This document shows, in pieces, positions 18,387 through 27,797 of a stretch of DNA of 64,000 nt. The DNA comes from Thermus thermophilus HB8 (GTDB taxonomy: Bacteria; Deinococcota; Deinococci; Deinococcales; Thermaceae): NCBI RefSeq assembly GCF_000091545.1, contig NC_006462.1, positions 62,001 through 126,000 of the forward strand, in the 5' to 3' direction. A program made the position numbers and the translations under genes. Within the stretch, counting starts at the first letter, position 1; every line of letters begins with the position of its first letter. Under the pieces are notes generated by a model. It searched no databases, was not told where the DNA came from, and saw only the letters and a list, made by a program, of their open reading frames with translations.

Positions 18387-19125
18387 GGCCCCTAAGCCCC
18401 CCTTCCCGGGGCCTCCCGGGGAGGGGGCTCCTTCTTGGCTCCTTCCCCTCCTCGCCTGCCCCTTCTGCCGGGGGCCCCTCCTCGGGGAGGGGTGCCCTGG
18501 GTGCGGCCGGGTTTTCCCCCGGAAGGGGGGCTTTCTGGACCTCCGGGCCTTCCGGGAGAGGCCCCACCTGGCCCTGGCGAACCGCCTCCCTCCCGTGGCC
18601 GCCCTCTACGACCTCTGGCGCGCCCATTCCACGGGCCTCCTCTCCGGGGGGCGGCTGGACCTCGCCGGGGAGCTCGCCCTCCTCCGGGAGTGGCTCCTCC
18701 CCACGGGAGGGCCCTTTTTGGACGTGGGCACGGGGACCGGGGTCTACCGGGAGGCCCTGGGGGAGGGGATGGTGGGGGTGGACCCCTCCCCCGCCTTCCT
18801 CAAGGTGGCCCAAAGGCGCCGCCCCGGGGCCTACCTCCTCGCCCACGGGGAGAGGCTCCCCTTCCGGGAGGGGGCCTTCTCGGGCGTGGCCATCGGGCCC
18901 ACCTGGAACGAGTTCCTGGACCCCGAAGGGGCCGCGAGGGAGGCCAGGCGCGTCCTCCGGCCCGGGGGGCGGCTCTTCGGCCTCCTCCTCCTGGGCCCCG
19001 GGGCCTCCCTTGGGCTCTTCCGTCCCACCCCGGAGGCCCTCCTCCGCCTCCTGGAAGGGGCGGGCTTCCGGGCCGAGGTCCGGAGGCTGGGCCGGCTCGG
19101 CCTCCTCCTCGCCGAGGTAGGGTGA
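18373..19125 (+). CDS. SAM-dependent class I methyltransferase with N-terminal zinc ribbon
   Basis: A roughly 250-residue protein. Near residues 29-45 the pairs CPFC and CPGC suggest a small zinc-binding ribbon as in Trm112-like or RlmA-type methyltransferases. The SAM fold begins at FLDVGTGTGVY (about residue 116), then GVDPSPAF and ARRVLRPGGRLFG. The GTG start at 18373 overlaps the preceding gene by 14 bases and may be too early, but the zinc ribbon requires a start before about 18440. Substrate unknown. Confidence 0.78.
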   Translation: MGTAEAPKPPFPGPPGEGAPSWLLPLLACPFCRGPLLGEGCPGCGRVFPRKGGFLDLRAFRERPHLALANRLPPVAALYDLWRAHSTGLLSGGRLDLAGELALLREWLLPTGGPFLDVGTGTGVYREALGEGMVGVDPSPAFLKVAQRRRPGAYLLAHGERLPFREGAFSGVAIGPTWNEFLDPEGAAREARRVLRPGGRLFGLLLLGPGASLGLFRPTPEALLRLLEGAGFRAEVRRLGRLGLLLAEVG

Positions 19126-20402
19126 GGGGCGTGAAGCGGCTTTTGGCCCTTTCCCTCGCCCTCCTCCCGGCCCTCGGCCAGGAGTACCGGGCCCTCCCCG
19201 GGGCGGATACGGGGAGGCCGGACCTGGACAGGAGCTACGCCCTCGTCTACCCCGCCCCGAGGCCTAAGGCCCTCCTCCTCCTGGTGCCGGGGCTTCTTGG
19301 GGGGAGCACCAACTTCGCCCTCCTGGCCGAGCGCCTGAGGGCCATGGCCCCGGGCCTCGAGGTCTGGGCCTGGGAGAGGCGGGCGAACGGTCTGGAGGAC
19401 CGCCGGGGCTTCCTCCGGGAGGACCCCGTGGCCTACTACCGTGCCCTCGCCCTCCCCGACCTCACCCCTCTAAGGGCCTGGGGCCTGGAGGTGCACCTTA
19501 AGGACCTGGACCTGGCGGTGGAGGCGGCAAGGGCCCGGGCCCCCGTGGTCCTCGCGGGCCACTCCCTGGGGGCGGCCCTTGCGGGGCTCTACGCCCTCCT
19601 CCACGGGGAGAAGCTCTCCGGGCTCGTCCTCCTGGACGGGGCCCCCGGGGTGGTGCCCCTTGCGGAGGAGGCCTTTTATGAGGGGGCGGACCTCCCCTTC
19701 GGGCGGCTTGTGGGCTACCGGGCCTTCCTCCGGGGGGAGGGGAGCCCGGCCGTGGAGCTTCTGGGCCTCGGGCCCAAGGCGCTCGCCCTGGCCGAGGCGG
19801 AGGCCTTCCTCGCGGCGAAAAGGCCCGAGGAGGACCTCCCCTTCGGGCCCTACCGGGCCACCCGGGAGGCCCTGGCCCTCCTCCGGGTGGACGACGACTA
19901 CAGCCTCTTCCCCGTCTTCAGCGTGAGCGCGGGGCGGGCCTGGGCCAGGGAGGGCTTTAGCCTCCTCGGCCTCCTCCAGGGGCGGCTCGTGCGCACGGTG
20001 CGGGGGCCAAGGGCGGGCCCCATCGCCTGGCGGGACACGGGGGAGGCCACGGACCCGAGGGCCTTTTTAAGGGCCTTCGCCCTCCCCGAGACGGGCTTTT
20101 CCGAGTGGTACTTCCCCTACCGGCTCCTCCTGGAGGTGGGGGGGTACCCCTACGTCCTCCGGGGCCTCAAGCCCCGGGCCCTGCCCTACCCCGTGCTCGC
20201 CCTGGGGGCCGGGCGGGGCCTCTACCCGAGGGCGGAGGACTTCCGTCTGGGAGAGCTCTTCCCGGGGACGGAGGCCCGTGCCCAGGTCCTCCCCGGCCTC
20301 ACCCACCTGGACCTCCTCACGGAAAGGGAGGGAAGGACGGCCGGGCTTCTCCTCCGCTACCTGCAAGACCTAGGGCTTCTAGGGCCAGGCGGGCCGCCCT
20401 GA
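19122..20402 (+). CDS. Exported alpha/beta hydrolase (lipase/esterase-like)
   Basis: A 426-residue alpha/beta-hydrolase with a signal peptide (KRLLALSLALLPALGQ). The oxyanion region is LLLVPGLLGG and the nucleophile elbow is LAGHSLGAALAG with the catalytic Ser; a late GLTHLDLL contains the likely catalytic His. The substrate is unknown. GTG 19122 overlaps the methyltransferase stop (GTGA), as is common here; GTG 19131 is the alternative. The 3' end overlaps the convergent CrtI-like gene by 86 bases. Confidence 0.82.
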   Translation: MRGVKRLLALSLALLPALGQEYRALPGADTGRPDLDRSYALVYPAPRPKALLLLVPGLLGGSTNFALLAERLRAMAPGLEVWAWERRANGLEDRRGFLREDPVAYYRALALPDLTPLRAWGLEVHLKDLDLAVEAARARAPVVLAGHSLGAALAGLYALLHGEKLSGLVLLDGAPGVVPLAEEAFYEGADLPFGRLVGYRAFLRGEGSPAVELLGLGPKALALAEAEAFLAAKRPEEDLPFGPYRATREALALLRVDDDYSLFPVFSVSAGRAWAREGFSLLGLLQGRLVRTVRGPRAGPIAWRDTGEATDPRAFLRAFALPETGFSEWYFPYRLLLEVGGYPYVLRGLKPRALPYPVLALGAGRGLYPRAEDFRLGELFPGTEARAQVLPGLTHLDLLTEREGRTAGLLLRYLQDLGLLGPGGPP

Positions 20403-21720
20403 GGCCGGAGAGGGCCGCGGCGGGGACGCTCTGCCCAGGGAAGACCCCTTCCCCCACCCGGAAGACGTTGGGGAAGGGCCGCACCCGGGGGAAGCGGAAG
20501 GGGTGGGTCTGGGGGAACCCCCCCACCCAGGCCCGCCCGGCGAAGCGGGCGTAGGTCCTGGGGGTGCCGAAGAGGAGGAGCTCCGCCTCCCTCAGCCCGG
20601 GGAGGAGGGCCTCCCCCAGGCTCAGGGCCATCTCCCCCCAGCGGGCCTTGAGCCTCCCGTACTCCTCCGGGGAAAGGCCCTCCCAGAGGGCGAGGGGGGT
20701 GTGGAGGCTTAGGGCGAAGGCCGTCTTTTCCCCCTCGGGGCGCAAGGAGAGGAAGGCGAAGGGCTTTTCCCTGGCGTTTTGCCGGAAGTAGGGGGGAGGG
20801 GCCCTGAAGGGCAGGACCCCGTGGACCACGAAGGCCCCCCAGGCGTCCTCGGGGACCTTTAGGGGAAGGCCGAGAAGGGGGGCCAAGGGGACGTCCAGGA
20901 CGAAGAGGTCGGCCTCCACCACCTCCCTCTCCCCCCGCCTTCTTCCCCCGTAGGCCACCTCCACGGCCAAGGCCCGCCCCTCCCCTAGGAGGAGCCTCTC
21001 CGCCCGGGCCTTGTAGCGCACGGGGAGGCCTTCCGCCAGGGCCTCCGCCACCCGCCCCACGCCCCCCGGCACCAGGGCCGGGCCCATGTGGGGGAGGTCC
21101 AGGGCCAGGGCGGCGTAGAGGGCGTAGGTGCGCTTCGCCTCCGCCTGGCTTGCGATGAGGAGCTGGGCGTCCAGGAAGCGGAGGAAGTGGGGGTCCTGGG
21201 GGGCCCGGTGGGCCGCCTTCAAGAAGAGGTCAGGGAGGAGGGGAAAAAGCTCGGGGAGGAGGGCGAGGAGGCGGAGAAGCTCCCCCCTCTCGGGGGGCCA
21301 GGGGAGGCGGGGGGCGAGGCGGAGGAGGGCCTTTGCCCTCTCCTCCTGCCAGCGCCAGAAGGGGAGGACCCGGGGCCCGAAGAAGTCCCGCTGGGCCTCC
21401 CGCTCCGCCTCCCGCCCCACGGGGCGCACCACCTCCCCCCGGGGCAGGTGGACCGCCATGAGGGGGAAGCCCTCAGGGAACGGCTCCACGGGGAAGCGCA
21501 CCTCCAGGGCCTCCGCGATCAGGGCCATGGGGCCTCCGGGGGCGAGGCCGGAAAGCAGGGTGGCCCCGGCGTCAAAGCGGTAACCCCTGTGGATAAAGGT
21601 TCCGGCGAGGCCCCCCGGGTAGGTGTGGGCCTCGAGGACCAAGACCTCGAGCCCAGCCCGCCTCAGGGCCCTGGCCGCCACCAGCCCGCCGATGCCCGCC
21701 CCCACCACCAAAGCCCGCAC
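20317..21720 (-). CDS. CrtI/CrtH-like FAD-dependent oxidoreductase
   Basis: The 467-residue protein has an N-terminal Rossmann dinucleotide motif (VVGAGIGGLVAARALRRAGLEV split across residues 5-26), HTYPGGLAGTF and YRFDAGATLL, as in phytoene desaturase and carotenoid isomerase families, and a C-terminal FAD motif (NVFRVGEGVFPGQSVPAAAL). It is clearly distinct from the CrtI at 34487. The role may be in carotenoid or other isoprenoid oxidation or isomerisation; this is inference. The C-terminus overlaps the convergent hydrolase gene. Confidence 0.78.
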   Translation of the reverse strand: MRALVVGAGIGGLVAARALRRAGLEVLVLEAHTYPGGLAGTFIHRGYRFDAGATLLSGLAPGGPMALIAEALEVRFPVEPFPEGFPLMAVHLPRGEVVRPVGREAEREAQRDFFGPRVLPFWRWQEERAKALLRLAPRLPWPPERGELLRLLALLPELFPLLPDLFLKAAHRAPQDPHFLRFLDAQLLIASQAEAKRTYALYAALALDLPHMGPALVPGGVGRVAEALAEGLPVRYKARAERLLLGEGRALAVEVAYGGRRRGEREVVEADLFVLDVPLAPLLGLPLKVPEDAWGAFVVHGVLPFRAPPPYFRQNAREKPFAFLSLRPEGEKTAFALSLHTPLALWEGLSPEEYGRLKARWGEMALSLGEALLPGLREAELLLFGTPRTYARFAGRAWVGGFPQTHPFRFPRVRPFPNVFRVGEGVFPGQSVPAAALSGLRAARLALEALGLAGSGGEARPSFPPFP

Positions 21721-21815
21721 GGGGCCTAGGGTAGCCCCGGCGTCCGGGAAAGACCTGGGTCTGGACCATGGTCCCCGCCACCCTTTCCCGAGGAGGGGGC
21801 GGGTATGCTTGGGGC

Positions 21816-23261
21816 GTGCGCGTCCTGGTCACGGGGGCCACGGGGTACGTGGGGGGGAGGCTGGTTCCCCGCCTCCTGGAGCGAGGGCACCAGGTGCGGG
21901 TCCTGGTGCGGGACGAGACCCGCCTCGCGGGGCGCCCCTGGGCGGGGCGGGTGGAGGTGGTGCGGGGAAGCCTGGAGGACGAGGAGGCCCTCAGGCGGGC
22001 CCTGGAGGGGGCGGAGGCCGCCTACTACCTGGTCCACGCCATGCTCTCGGAGAAGGCCTTCCAGGAGGCGGAGCGCCGCCAGGCGGAGGCCTTCGCCCGG
22101 GTGGGCCGGGAGGCGGGGTTGGGGCACGTGGTCTACCTGGGGGGCCTCCTGCCCAAGGAGGGCAAGCCCTCCCCCCACCTGAGGAGCCGGGCCCAGGTGG
22201 GGGAGATCCTGAGGGCGAACCTCCCCGCCACGGAGTTCCGGGCGGGGCCCGTGATCGGCTCGGGGTCCGCCAGCTTTGAGATGGTCCGCTACCTCACGGA
22301 ACGCCTGCCCGTCATGGTGGCCCCCCGCTGGGTCCTGAACCCCGTCTCTCCCATCGCCGTCCGGGACGTGCTGGCCTACCTGGTCCTGGCCCTGGAGAGG
22401 GGGCCTTCCGGCGTGGTGGAGATCGGGGCGGAACCCCTCTCCTTCAAGGCCATGATGGAGACCTACGCCGAGGTGCGGGGGCTCAAGCGGGTCATCCTCC
22501 CCGTCCCCGTCCTCGCCCCGAGGCTCGCCGCCCTCTGGGTGGGCCTCGTCACCCCCATCCCCAACCGGCTCGCCCTGCCCCTGGTGGAGGGGATCCTCCA
22601 CCCCCTGGTGGCGGACACCGCCCGGGCCAGGGCCCTTTTCCCCGAGGTCTCGCCCATCCCCTACCGCAAGGCGGTGGAGCTCGCCCTGGAGAGGATCGCC
22701 CTGGGGGAGGTGGAGACCCGCTGGTCCGGGGCGCTTTACGGCAGGGGCTTTCGCCTCGAGGACCGGGAGGGCCTCATCCGCGAGGTCCGCGCCCTCCACA
22801 CCAAGGCCTCTCCGGAGGCCCTCTTTCGGAGCTTCGCCTCCCTGGGAGGGGAGAGGGGCTGGCTCGTCTGGAACTGGGCCTGGGCCTTGAGGGGGTTTCT
22901 GGACCGCCTCCTCGGGGGGCCGGGCCTGAGGCGGGGGAGGCGCCACCCCACGGAACTCCTCCCGGGGGAGGCGGTGGACTTCTGGCGGGTGGAGGCGGTG
23001 GAGCCCCCGAGGCTCCTCCGCCTGCGGGCGGAGATGCGCCTTCCCGGGCGGGCCTGGCTGGAGTGGGAGGCCAGGGAGGCGGAAGGGGGAAGCCTTCTCG
23101 TCCAGACCGCCTACTTTGAGCCCAAGGGCCTCACGGGCTTCCTCTACTGGTGGGCCCTTTACCCCATCCACCGGCGCATCTTCAGCGACCTGGCGCGGGC
23201 CATCGTCCGCGAGGCCGAAGCCCAAGCCGAAGCTCCACCACGAGGGGGCGGGGCGGGGTGA
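21816..23261 (+). CDS. NAD(P)-binding epimerase-like protein with C-terminal DUF2867
   Basis: An N-terminal Rossmann domain (VRVLVTGATGYVGGRLVPRL) resembles NmrA/atypical SDR proteins, and the last 140 residues (GEAVDFWRVEAVEPPRLLRL, then YFEPKGLTGFLYWWALYPIH) are a DUF2867 domain. The architecture is the YbjT/DUF2867 type of unknown function. I chose GTG 21816 because TATGCT at 21804-21809 is 6 bases upstream, which fits a leaderless start; an ATG-like start at 21768 would add 16 unconserved residues. Confidence 0.82.
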   Translation: MRVLVTGATGYVGGRLVPRLLERGHQVRVLVRDETRLAGRPWAGRVEVVRGSLEDEEALRRALEGAEAAYYLVHAMLSEKAFQEAERRQAEAFARVGREAGLGHVVYLGGLLPKEGKPSPHLRSRAQVGEILRANLPATEFRAGPVIGSGSASFEMVRYLTERLPVMVAPRWVLNPVSPIAVRDVLAYLVLALERGPSGVVEIGAEPLSFKAMMETYAEVRGLKRVILPVPVLAPRLAALWVGLVTPIPNRLALPLVEGILHPLVADTARARALFPEVSPIPYRKAVELALERIALGEVETRWSGALYGRGFRLEDREGLIREVRALHTKASPEALFRSFASLGGERGWLVWNWAWALRGFLDRLLGGPGLRRGRRHPTELLPGEAVDFWRVEAVEPPRLLRLRAEMRLPGRAWLEWEAREAEGGSLLVQTAYFEPKGLTGFLYWWALYPIHRRIFSDLARAIVREAEAQAEAPPRGGGAG

Positions 23262-23322
23262 GGGCGGCGCTTTTCTCCCTACCCCACAAACGGCGCCCGC
23301 CCCAAGCCCTAACGTGAAGGCC

Positions 23323-23946
23323 ATGCGCGTCCTCATCACCGGGGCCACAGGGGGCCTGGGCGGCGCTTTTGCCCGGGCCCTGAAGGGGCATGACCTCCTC
23401 CTCTCGGGGAGGCGGGCCGGGGCCTTGGCGGAGCTCGCCCGGGAGGTTGGGGCCAGGGCGCTTCCCGCGGACCTCGCCGACGAGCTGGAGGCCAAGGCCC
23501 TCCTGGAGGAGGCGGGGCCCTTGGACCTCCTGGTCCACGCCGTGGGGAAGGCGGGGCGGGCTTCCGTGCGGGAGGCGGGCCGGGACCTCGTGGAGGAAAT
23601 GCTCGCCGCCCACCTCCTCACCGCGGCCTTCGTCCTCAAGCACGCCCGCTTCCAAAAGGGGGCGAGGGCGGTCTTCTTCGGGGCCTACCCCCGTTACGTC
23701 CAGGTTCCCGGCTTCGCCGCCTACGCCGCGGCCAAGGGGGCCCTGGAGGCCTACCTCGAGGCCGCCCGGAAGGAGCTCCTTCGGGAAGGGGTGCACCTCG
23801 TCCTGGTACGGCTTCCCGCCGTGGCCACGGGGCTTTGGGCCCCCCTCGGGGGCCCCCCCAAGGGGGCCCTTTCCCCGGAGGAGGCGGCCCGAAAGGTTCT
23901 GGAGGGGCTTTTCAGGGAGCCTGTCCCGGCCCTCCTGGAGGTGTAG
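23323..23946 (+). CDS. Short-chain dehydrogenase/reductase
   Basis: A compact SDR of 207 residues with the cofactor motif LITGATGGLGGAFARAL at the N-terminus, a VHAVGKAG segment, and YAAAKGALEAYLEA as the active-site Tyr/Lys. The start is ATG 23323; TAACGT (23310-23315) 7 bases upstream could be its -10 box. It is followed after one base by the flavin-reductase-like gene, so both are likely one unit. Substrate unknown. Confidence 0.83.
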   Translation: MRVLITGATGGLGGAFARALKGHDLLLSGRRAGALAELAREVGARALPADLADELEAKALLEEAGPLDLLVHAVGKAGRASVREAGRDLVEEMLAAHLLTAAFVLKHARFQKGARAVFFGAYPRYVQVPGFAAYAAAKGALEAYLEAARKELLREGVHLVLVRLPAVATGLWAPLGGPPKGALSPEEAARKVLEGLFREPVPALLEV

Positions 23947-23947
23947 G

Positions 23948-24474
23948 GTGTACCGGAGCTTCTTCTACCCCACCCGCCTCGCCCTCCTCGCCGTGGGACG
24001 GAACTTCATGCCCATGGCCTGGTGGATGCCCGCCTCCAAAGAGCCCTTCCGCTTCCTCCTCGCCGTGGACCGCAAGAACCACACCCTAAGCCTCCTCCGG
24101 GAGCTCTCCGAGGCGGCCCTCGCCTTCTACCCCTGGGAGGAGCGGGCCTGGGTGGTGCGGGCGGGCTACCTCTCGGGGGGAAGGGTGGACAAGGCCCGGC
24201 GCCTGGGCGTCCCCTTGCGCCCCGCCTGTTGCCTCGCCCACACCCAGGTGCCCGAGGGGGCCCTCGCGGTCTACGAGATGCGCGTGTCCGAGTGGCCCTG
24301 GGACGGGGACCACGCCCTCTTTATGGGGGAGGTGGTCCACGTGGAGGGCTCCGCGGAGGCCAAGGAGCGCCCCATCCTCTTCCTGGGCTTCCGCGACTTC
24401 GCCACCCTAGGGGAGCGCTGGAGGTTCCGCCCCGGTGGCGCCAAGCCCCTCCCTCGGGAAGAAAGGGGGAAACC

Positions 24475-24478
<4 letters not shown>
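23948..24478 (+). CDS. Flavin reductase-like FMN-binding split-barrel protein
   Basis: A 176-residue protein with the flavin reductase-like fold: VGRNFMPMAWWMPASKEPFR near residue 17 followed by FLLAVDRKNHTLSLL is the usual FMN-site pattern (Txx SxxP/F). GEVVHVEGSAEAKERPIL lies near the C-terminus. It would reduce FMN or bind it to serve a partner enzyme. GTG 23948 follows the SDR stop by one base and the ATGA at 24475 overlaps the next gene. Confidence 0.75.
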
Positions 24479-25216
<738 letters not shown>

Positions 25217-25256
25217 AAATCGTGGACAAGATACGGGCTTCGCCCGTGACCCCGGA

Positions 25257-25382
25257 TCATCGCCCCCTCCACGGGTAGGCCGTCACCAGACGGGCCGCCG
25301 CACCCTCCTTCTCAAGGTACCAGACGCTCTCAAAAGAATCTCCATGGGCAAACCCCGCTTCTTCACCCCGAAGAGCTAAACC
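25257..25382 (-). pseudogene. C-terminal remnant of a small protein paired with DUF4926
   Basis: A 41-codon open stretch directly follows the stop of the upstream minus-strand gene and ends with TGA at 25257-25259; it reads EEAGFAHGDSFESVWYLEKE and then GAAARLVTAYPWRGR. The ending looks like a real protein terminus, and it lies just upstream of the DUF4926 fragment, the usual position of the partner protein in such two-gene modules. There is no start codon. Confidence 0.5.
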
Positions 25383-26246
25383 TTAACAGCGGAGGTACCG
25401 GGGCAAGACCTCCTCCAGGGCCTGGGGCGCGGGCAGAAGCTCCTTTAGGGCCTCGGGGAAGGGGGCGGTGTTCCCCTCCTTGAGCATGAGGTACTGGTCC
25501 AGGGTAAGGGGACTTATGGGCAAGGGGGAAAGGAGGGGGACGAGGCGGTCCATGAGCCAAAGGGGAAGGGAGAGAAAGGGTTTCCTCCGCCCCAGGACCT
25601 CCATCACCAGCTGGAGGAGCTCGCGGAAGCTGTACTCCTTGGGCCCCACCAGGTCGTAGGTCCCCTCGAGGCCCCGCTCCAAGGCCCCCACGAAGGCCTC
25701 CGCCACGTCCCCCACGTACACGGGTCGGAAGGGGAAGCCCCCGTCCCCGATGAGGGGGACGAAGGGGAGGGGGGCGCAGACGAGGCCCCTCAAGACCCTG
25801 CCGAAGAACTCGTCCCCAGGGCCGAAGATGAGGCTCGGGCGGAAGATGGCGTGGCTTAGGCCGCTTTGGCGCACCAGGGCCTCCCCTTCCGCCTTGGTCC
25901 GGTGGTAGCGGCTTGGGGCCTCGGGCCTCGCCCCCAGGGCGGACATGTGGAGAAGGCGGCCCACCCCGGCCCGCTCCATGGCCCGGAGGAGGTTCCTCAC
26001 CCCCTCCACGTGCACCGCCCGGAAGGTCTGGCCCCTTTCCCGGATGATCCCCGCGAGGTAGATGGCCGCCTCCACCCCCTCGAGGTCCGGCACCTCCCGG
26101 GCGATGTCCCCCTCCACGAGGACCGCTCCCTCGGGGAGGGGCCTGGACCTGCGGGCGAGGACCAGGGGGGTGTGGCCCCGCGCCAAAAGGAGGCGCACCA
26201 CCTCCTGGCCCACGAAGCCCGTTCCGCCGACGACGAAGACCCGCAT
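25383..26246 (-). CDS. NAD(P)-binding epimerase-like protein (NDUFA9-like)
   Basis: A 287-residue atypical SDR with the N-terminal motif VFVVGGTGFVGQEVVRLLL. HMSALGARPEAPSRYHRTKAEGE holds the active-site Tyr/Lys pattern (YHRTKAEGE) of the complex I 39-kDa (NDUFA9)-like group. FRPVYVGDVAEAFVGALE is also typical. Function in Thermus is unknown; a role in quinone or isoprenoid handling is possible. It is the last gene of the litR unit, one base after the CRP-type regulator. Confidence 0.82.
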   Translation of the reverse strand: MRVFVVGGTGFVGQEVVRLLLARGHTPLVLARRSRPLPEGAVLVEGDIAREVPDLEGVEAAIYLAGIIRERGQTFRAVHVEGVRNLLRAMERAGVGRLLHMSALGARPEAPSRYHRTKAEGEALVRQSGLSHAIFRPSLIFGPGDEFFGRVLRGLVCAPLPFVPLIGDGGFPFRPVYVGDVAEAFVGALERGLEGTYDLVGPKEYSFRELLQLVMEVLGRRKPFLSLPLWLMDRLVPLLSPLPISPLTLDQYLMLKEGNTAPFPEALKELLPAPQALEEVLPRYLRC

Positions 26247-26834
26247 TCAGGCCGCCTCCAAGGCGCTCCCCGCCTCCCGCTCCAAGGCAGCGAGGTCCAG
26301 GAGGTAGACCCGGCGGTAGGCGGTGGCGATGAGCCCCTCCCGGCGGAGGTCGGCGAGGACCTTGGAGACGGACTCGCGGATGGAGGCGGTGGCGTCGGCG
26401 ATCTCCTCGTGGGAGACGGTAACGTAGATGCCCTGCCTGTCCCGGGCCGAAAGCGGGGTGTCCGCCAGGAAGAGGAGGTAGCGGGCGATGCGGGCGCGGA
26501 GCTCCCCCGTCTGCAGGTGGGCCTCGTAGGCCTGGACCCGGCGCATCTGCCGGGCGAGGTTCCGCGCCACCCGGTGCAGGGCCTCGTGGTCCATGGCCCT
26601 GGGCTCCAGCCCCTGGACCACTGCCTCCGTCATGGCCTCGGCGGTGTAGCGGTAGGCCTTACCCTCCAAGGCCTCCTCCCCGAAGTAGTCCCCGGGAAGA
26701 ACGTGGCGCAGGGTGATGAGGCGGCCGTCGGGGAGGAGCTCCACCACCCGCACCAAGCCCTCCTCCAGGCGGTAGAGGGTGCGGGCCTCCTCCCCCCTGA
26801 GGTAGATGGTTTCCTTCCGGGCAAACCTCTTCAT
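26247..26834 (-). CDS. CRP/FNR-family activator of the light-induced carotenoid genes
   Basis: A 195-residue CRP/FNR regulator. The N-terminal cNMP-binding-like barrel is short ([28 protein letters not shown]) and the C-terminal winged helix contains [20 protein letters not shown]. It overlaps litR by ATGA, so both are cotranscribed. In T. thermophilus the CRP-family gene next to litR activates crtB after LitR derepression in light; I assign it by that established arrangement. No cAMP-specific residues can be judged by eye. Confidence 0.88.
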
Positions 26835-27688
26835 ATCGCCTCCTTTTCCGGCCCCCTAGGGAGCCAAAGGGCCTCGGCGAGGCCCTTCAGGTCCTCCATG
26901 TACTCGGCGCCGAGCCTCCTGGCCTCCTCCGGCCCCGCCCCCTGCCCCCCGAGGAAGACCCGGGGGGCGAGGTCCTTAAGGGCCCCGTCGGGGAGGGCCC
27001 TTAAAGGCTCGGAAAGGACGGCGGAGAGGACCACCGTCCCCGCCCCGAGCCGCCGGGCCAAGGCCCTGAGGTCGGGGAGGGGGGTGTCGGGGCCGAGGTA
27101 GAGGGCGGGGACCCCTTTGCGGCGGAGGTGGTAGGCGGCGAGCATGGCCCCGATCTCGTGCCGCTCCCCGGGAGGGGTGGTGACGAGGACGGGGGGCCCG
27201 GGCGGGAAGCCCGCGAGGTCCAAAAGTTCCTGGAGCCTTGCCCGGAGGAAGGTGGAGGCCAGGTGCTCCTCCGCCACCCCGATCTCCCCCCGGTGCCAGG
27301 CCTCCCCCACCTCCCGGAGGACGGGGAGGAGGAGGTGCTCCAGGACGCCCTCCGGGCCCCAAAACCTGAGCCCCCGGCGGAAGAGGGCCTCGGCCCCGGC
27401 GAGGTCCCCCCGGAGGAGGGCCTCGAGGAGGCCGGTCCCCAGGTCCTCGGGGCGCACCTCCTGGGCCAGGTAGCGGCGGATGGCCGCTTTAGGCGTGGCC
27501 CCCTCCTCCAGCCAGCGCTTGATCGTCTTCAGGGCCTCCACGTCTTCCGCGCTGTAGAGGCGGTGCCCTCCCGGGGTACGCCGGGGCTTGGGGAAGCCGT
27601 AGCGGCGCTCCCACTGGCGGAGCACCTCGGCGGAAAGGCCGGTCATGGCTTCCACCTCGGCGATGGTGTACACCCCGGAGGAGGTCAT
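26831..27688 (-). CDS. litR: LitR/CarH light-responsive MerR-family repressor with B12 domain
   Basis: A 285-residue repressor that senses light through adenosylcobalamin and tetramerises on DNA in the dark. The MerR helix-turn-helix is at residues 5-75 ([36 protein letters not shown]). The W131-H132 pair (EAWHRGEIG) and the B12-coordinating H177 (GERHEIG) are at the positions known for the Thermus CarH structure, which I checked against the codons. ATG 27688 is preceded by TACCCT with a 6-base gap, a leaderless start. It is divergent from crtB. Confidence 0.96.
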
Positions 27689-27694
27689 GCCCTT

Positions 27695-27735
27695 AGGGTA
27701 GGGCAATGTATAGGTTTTGTCAAGCTTTTGTACAT
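27695..27735. promoter_or_regulatory. LitR/CarH operator with three 11-bp direct repeats and litR promoter
   Basis: Three tandem 11-mers (GCAATGTATAG 27703-27713, GTTTTGTCAAG 27714-27724, CTTTTGTACAT 27725-27735) match the 11-bp-spaced repeats bound by CarH tetramers. On the minus strand TTGACA (27723-27718), 17-base spacer and TACCCT (27700-27695) make the litR promoter; the -35 box sits in the middle repeat. Dark repression by promoter occlusion is therefore expected. TAGAAT at 27776-27781 is the likely crtB -10 box, with no good -35, which fits dependence on the CRP-type activator. Confidence 0.88.
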
Positions 27736-27797
27736 CTCTGGGAGTGTAGCCGGGGCAAAAGTCCCCGAGGCCGCCTAGAATGAGAATGCCCGCAAGT

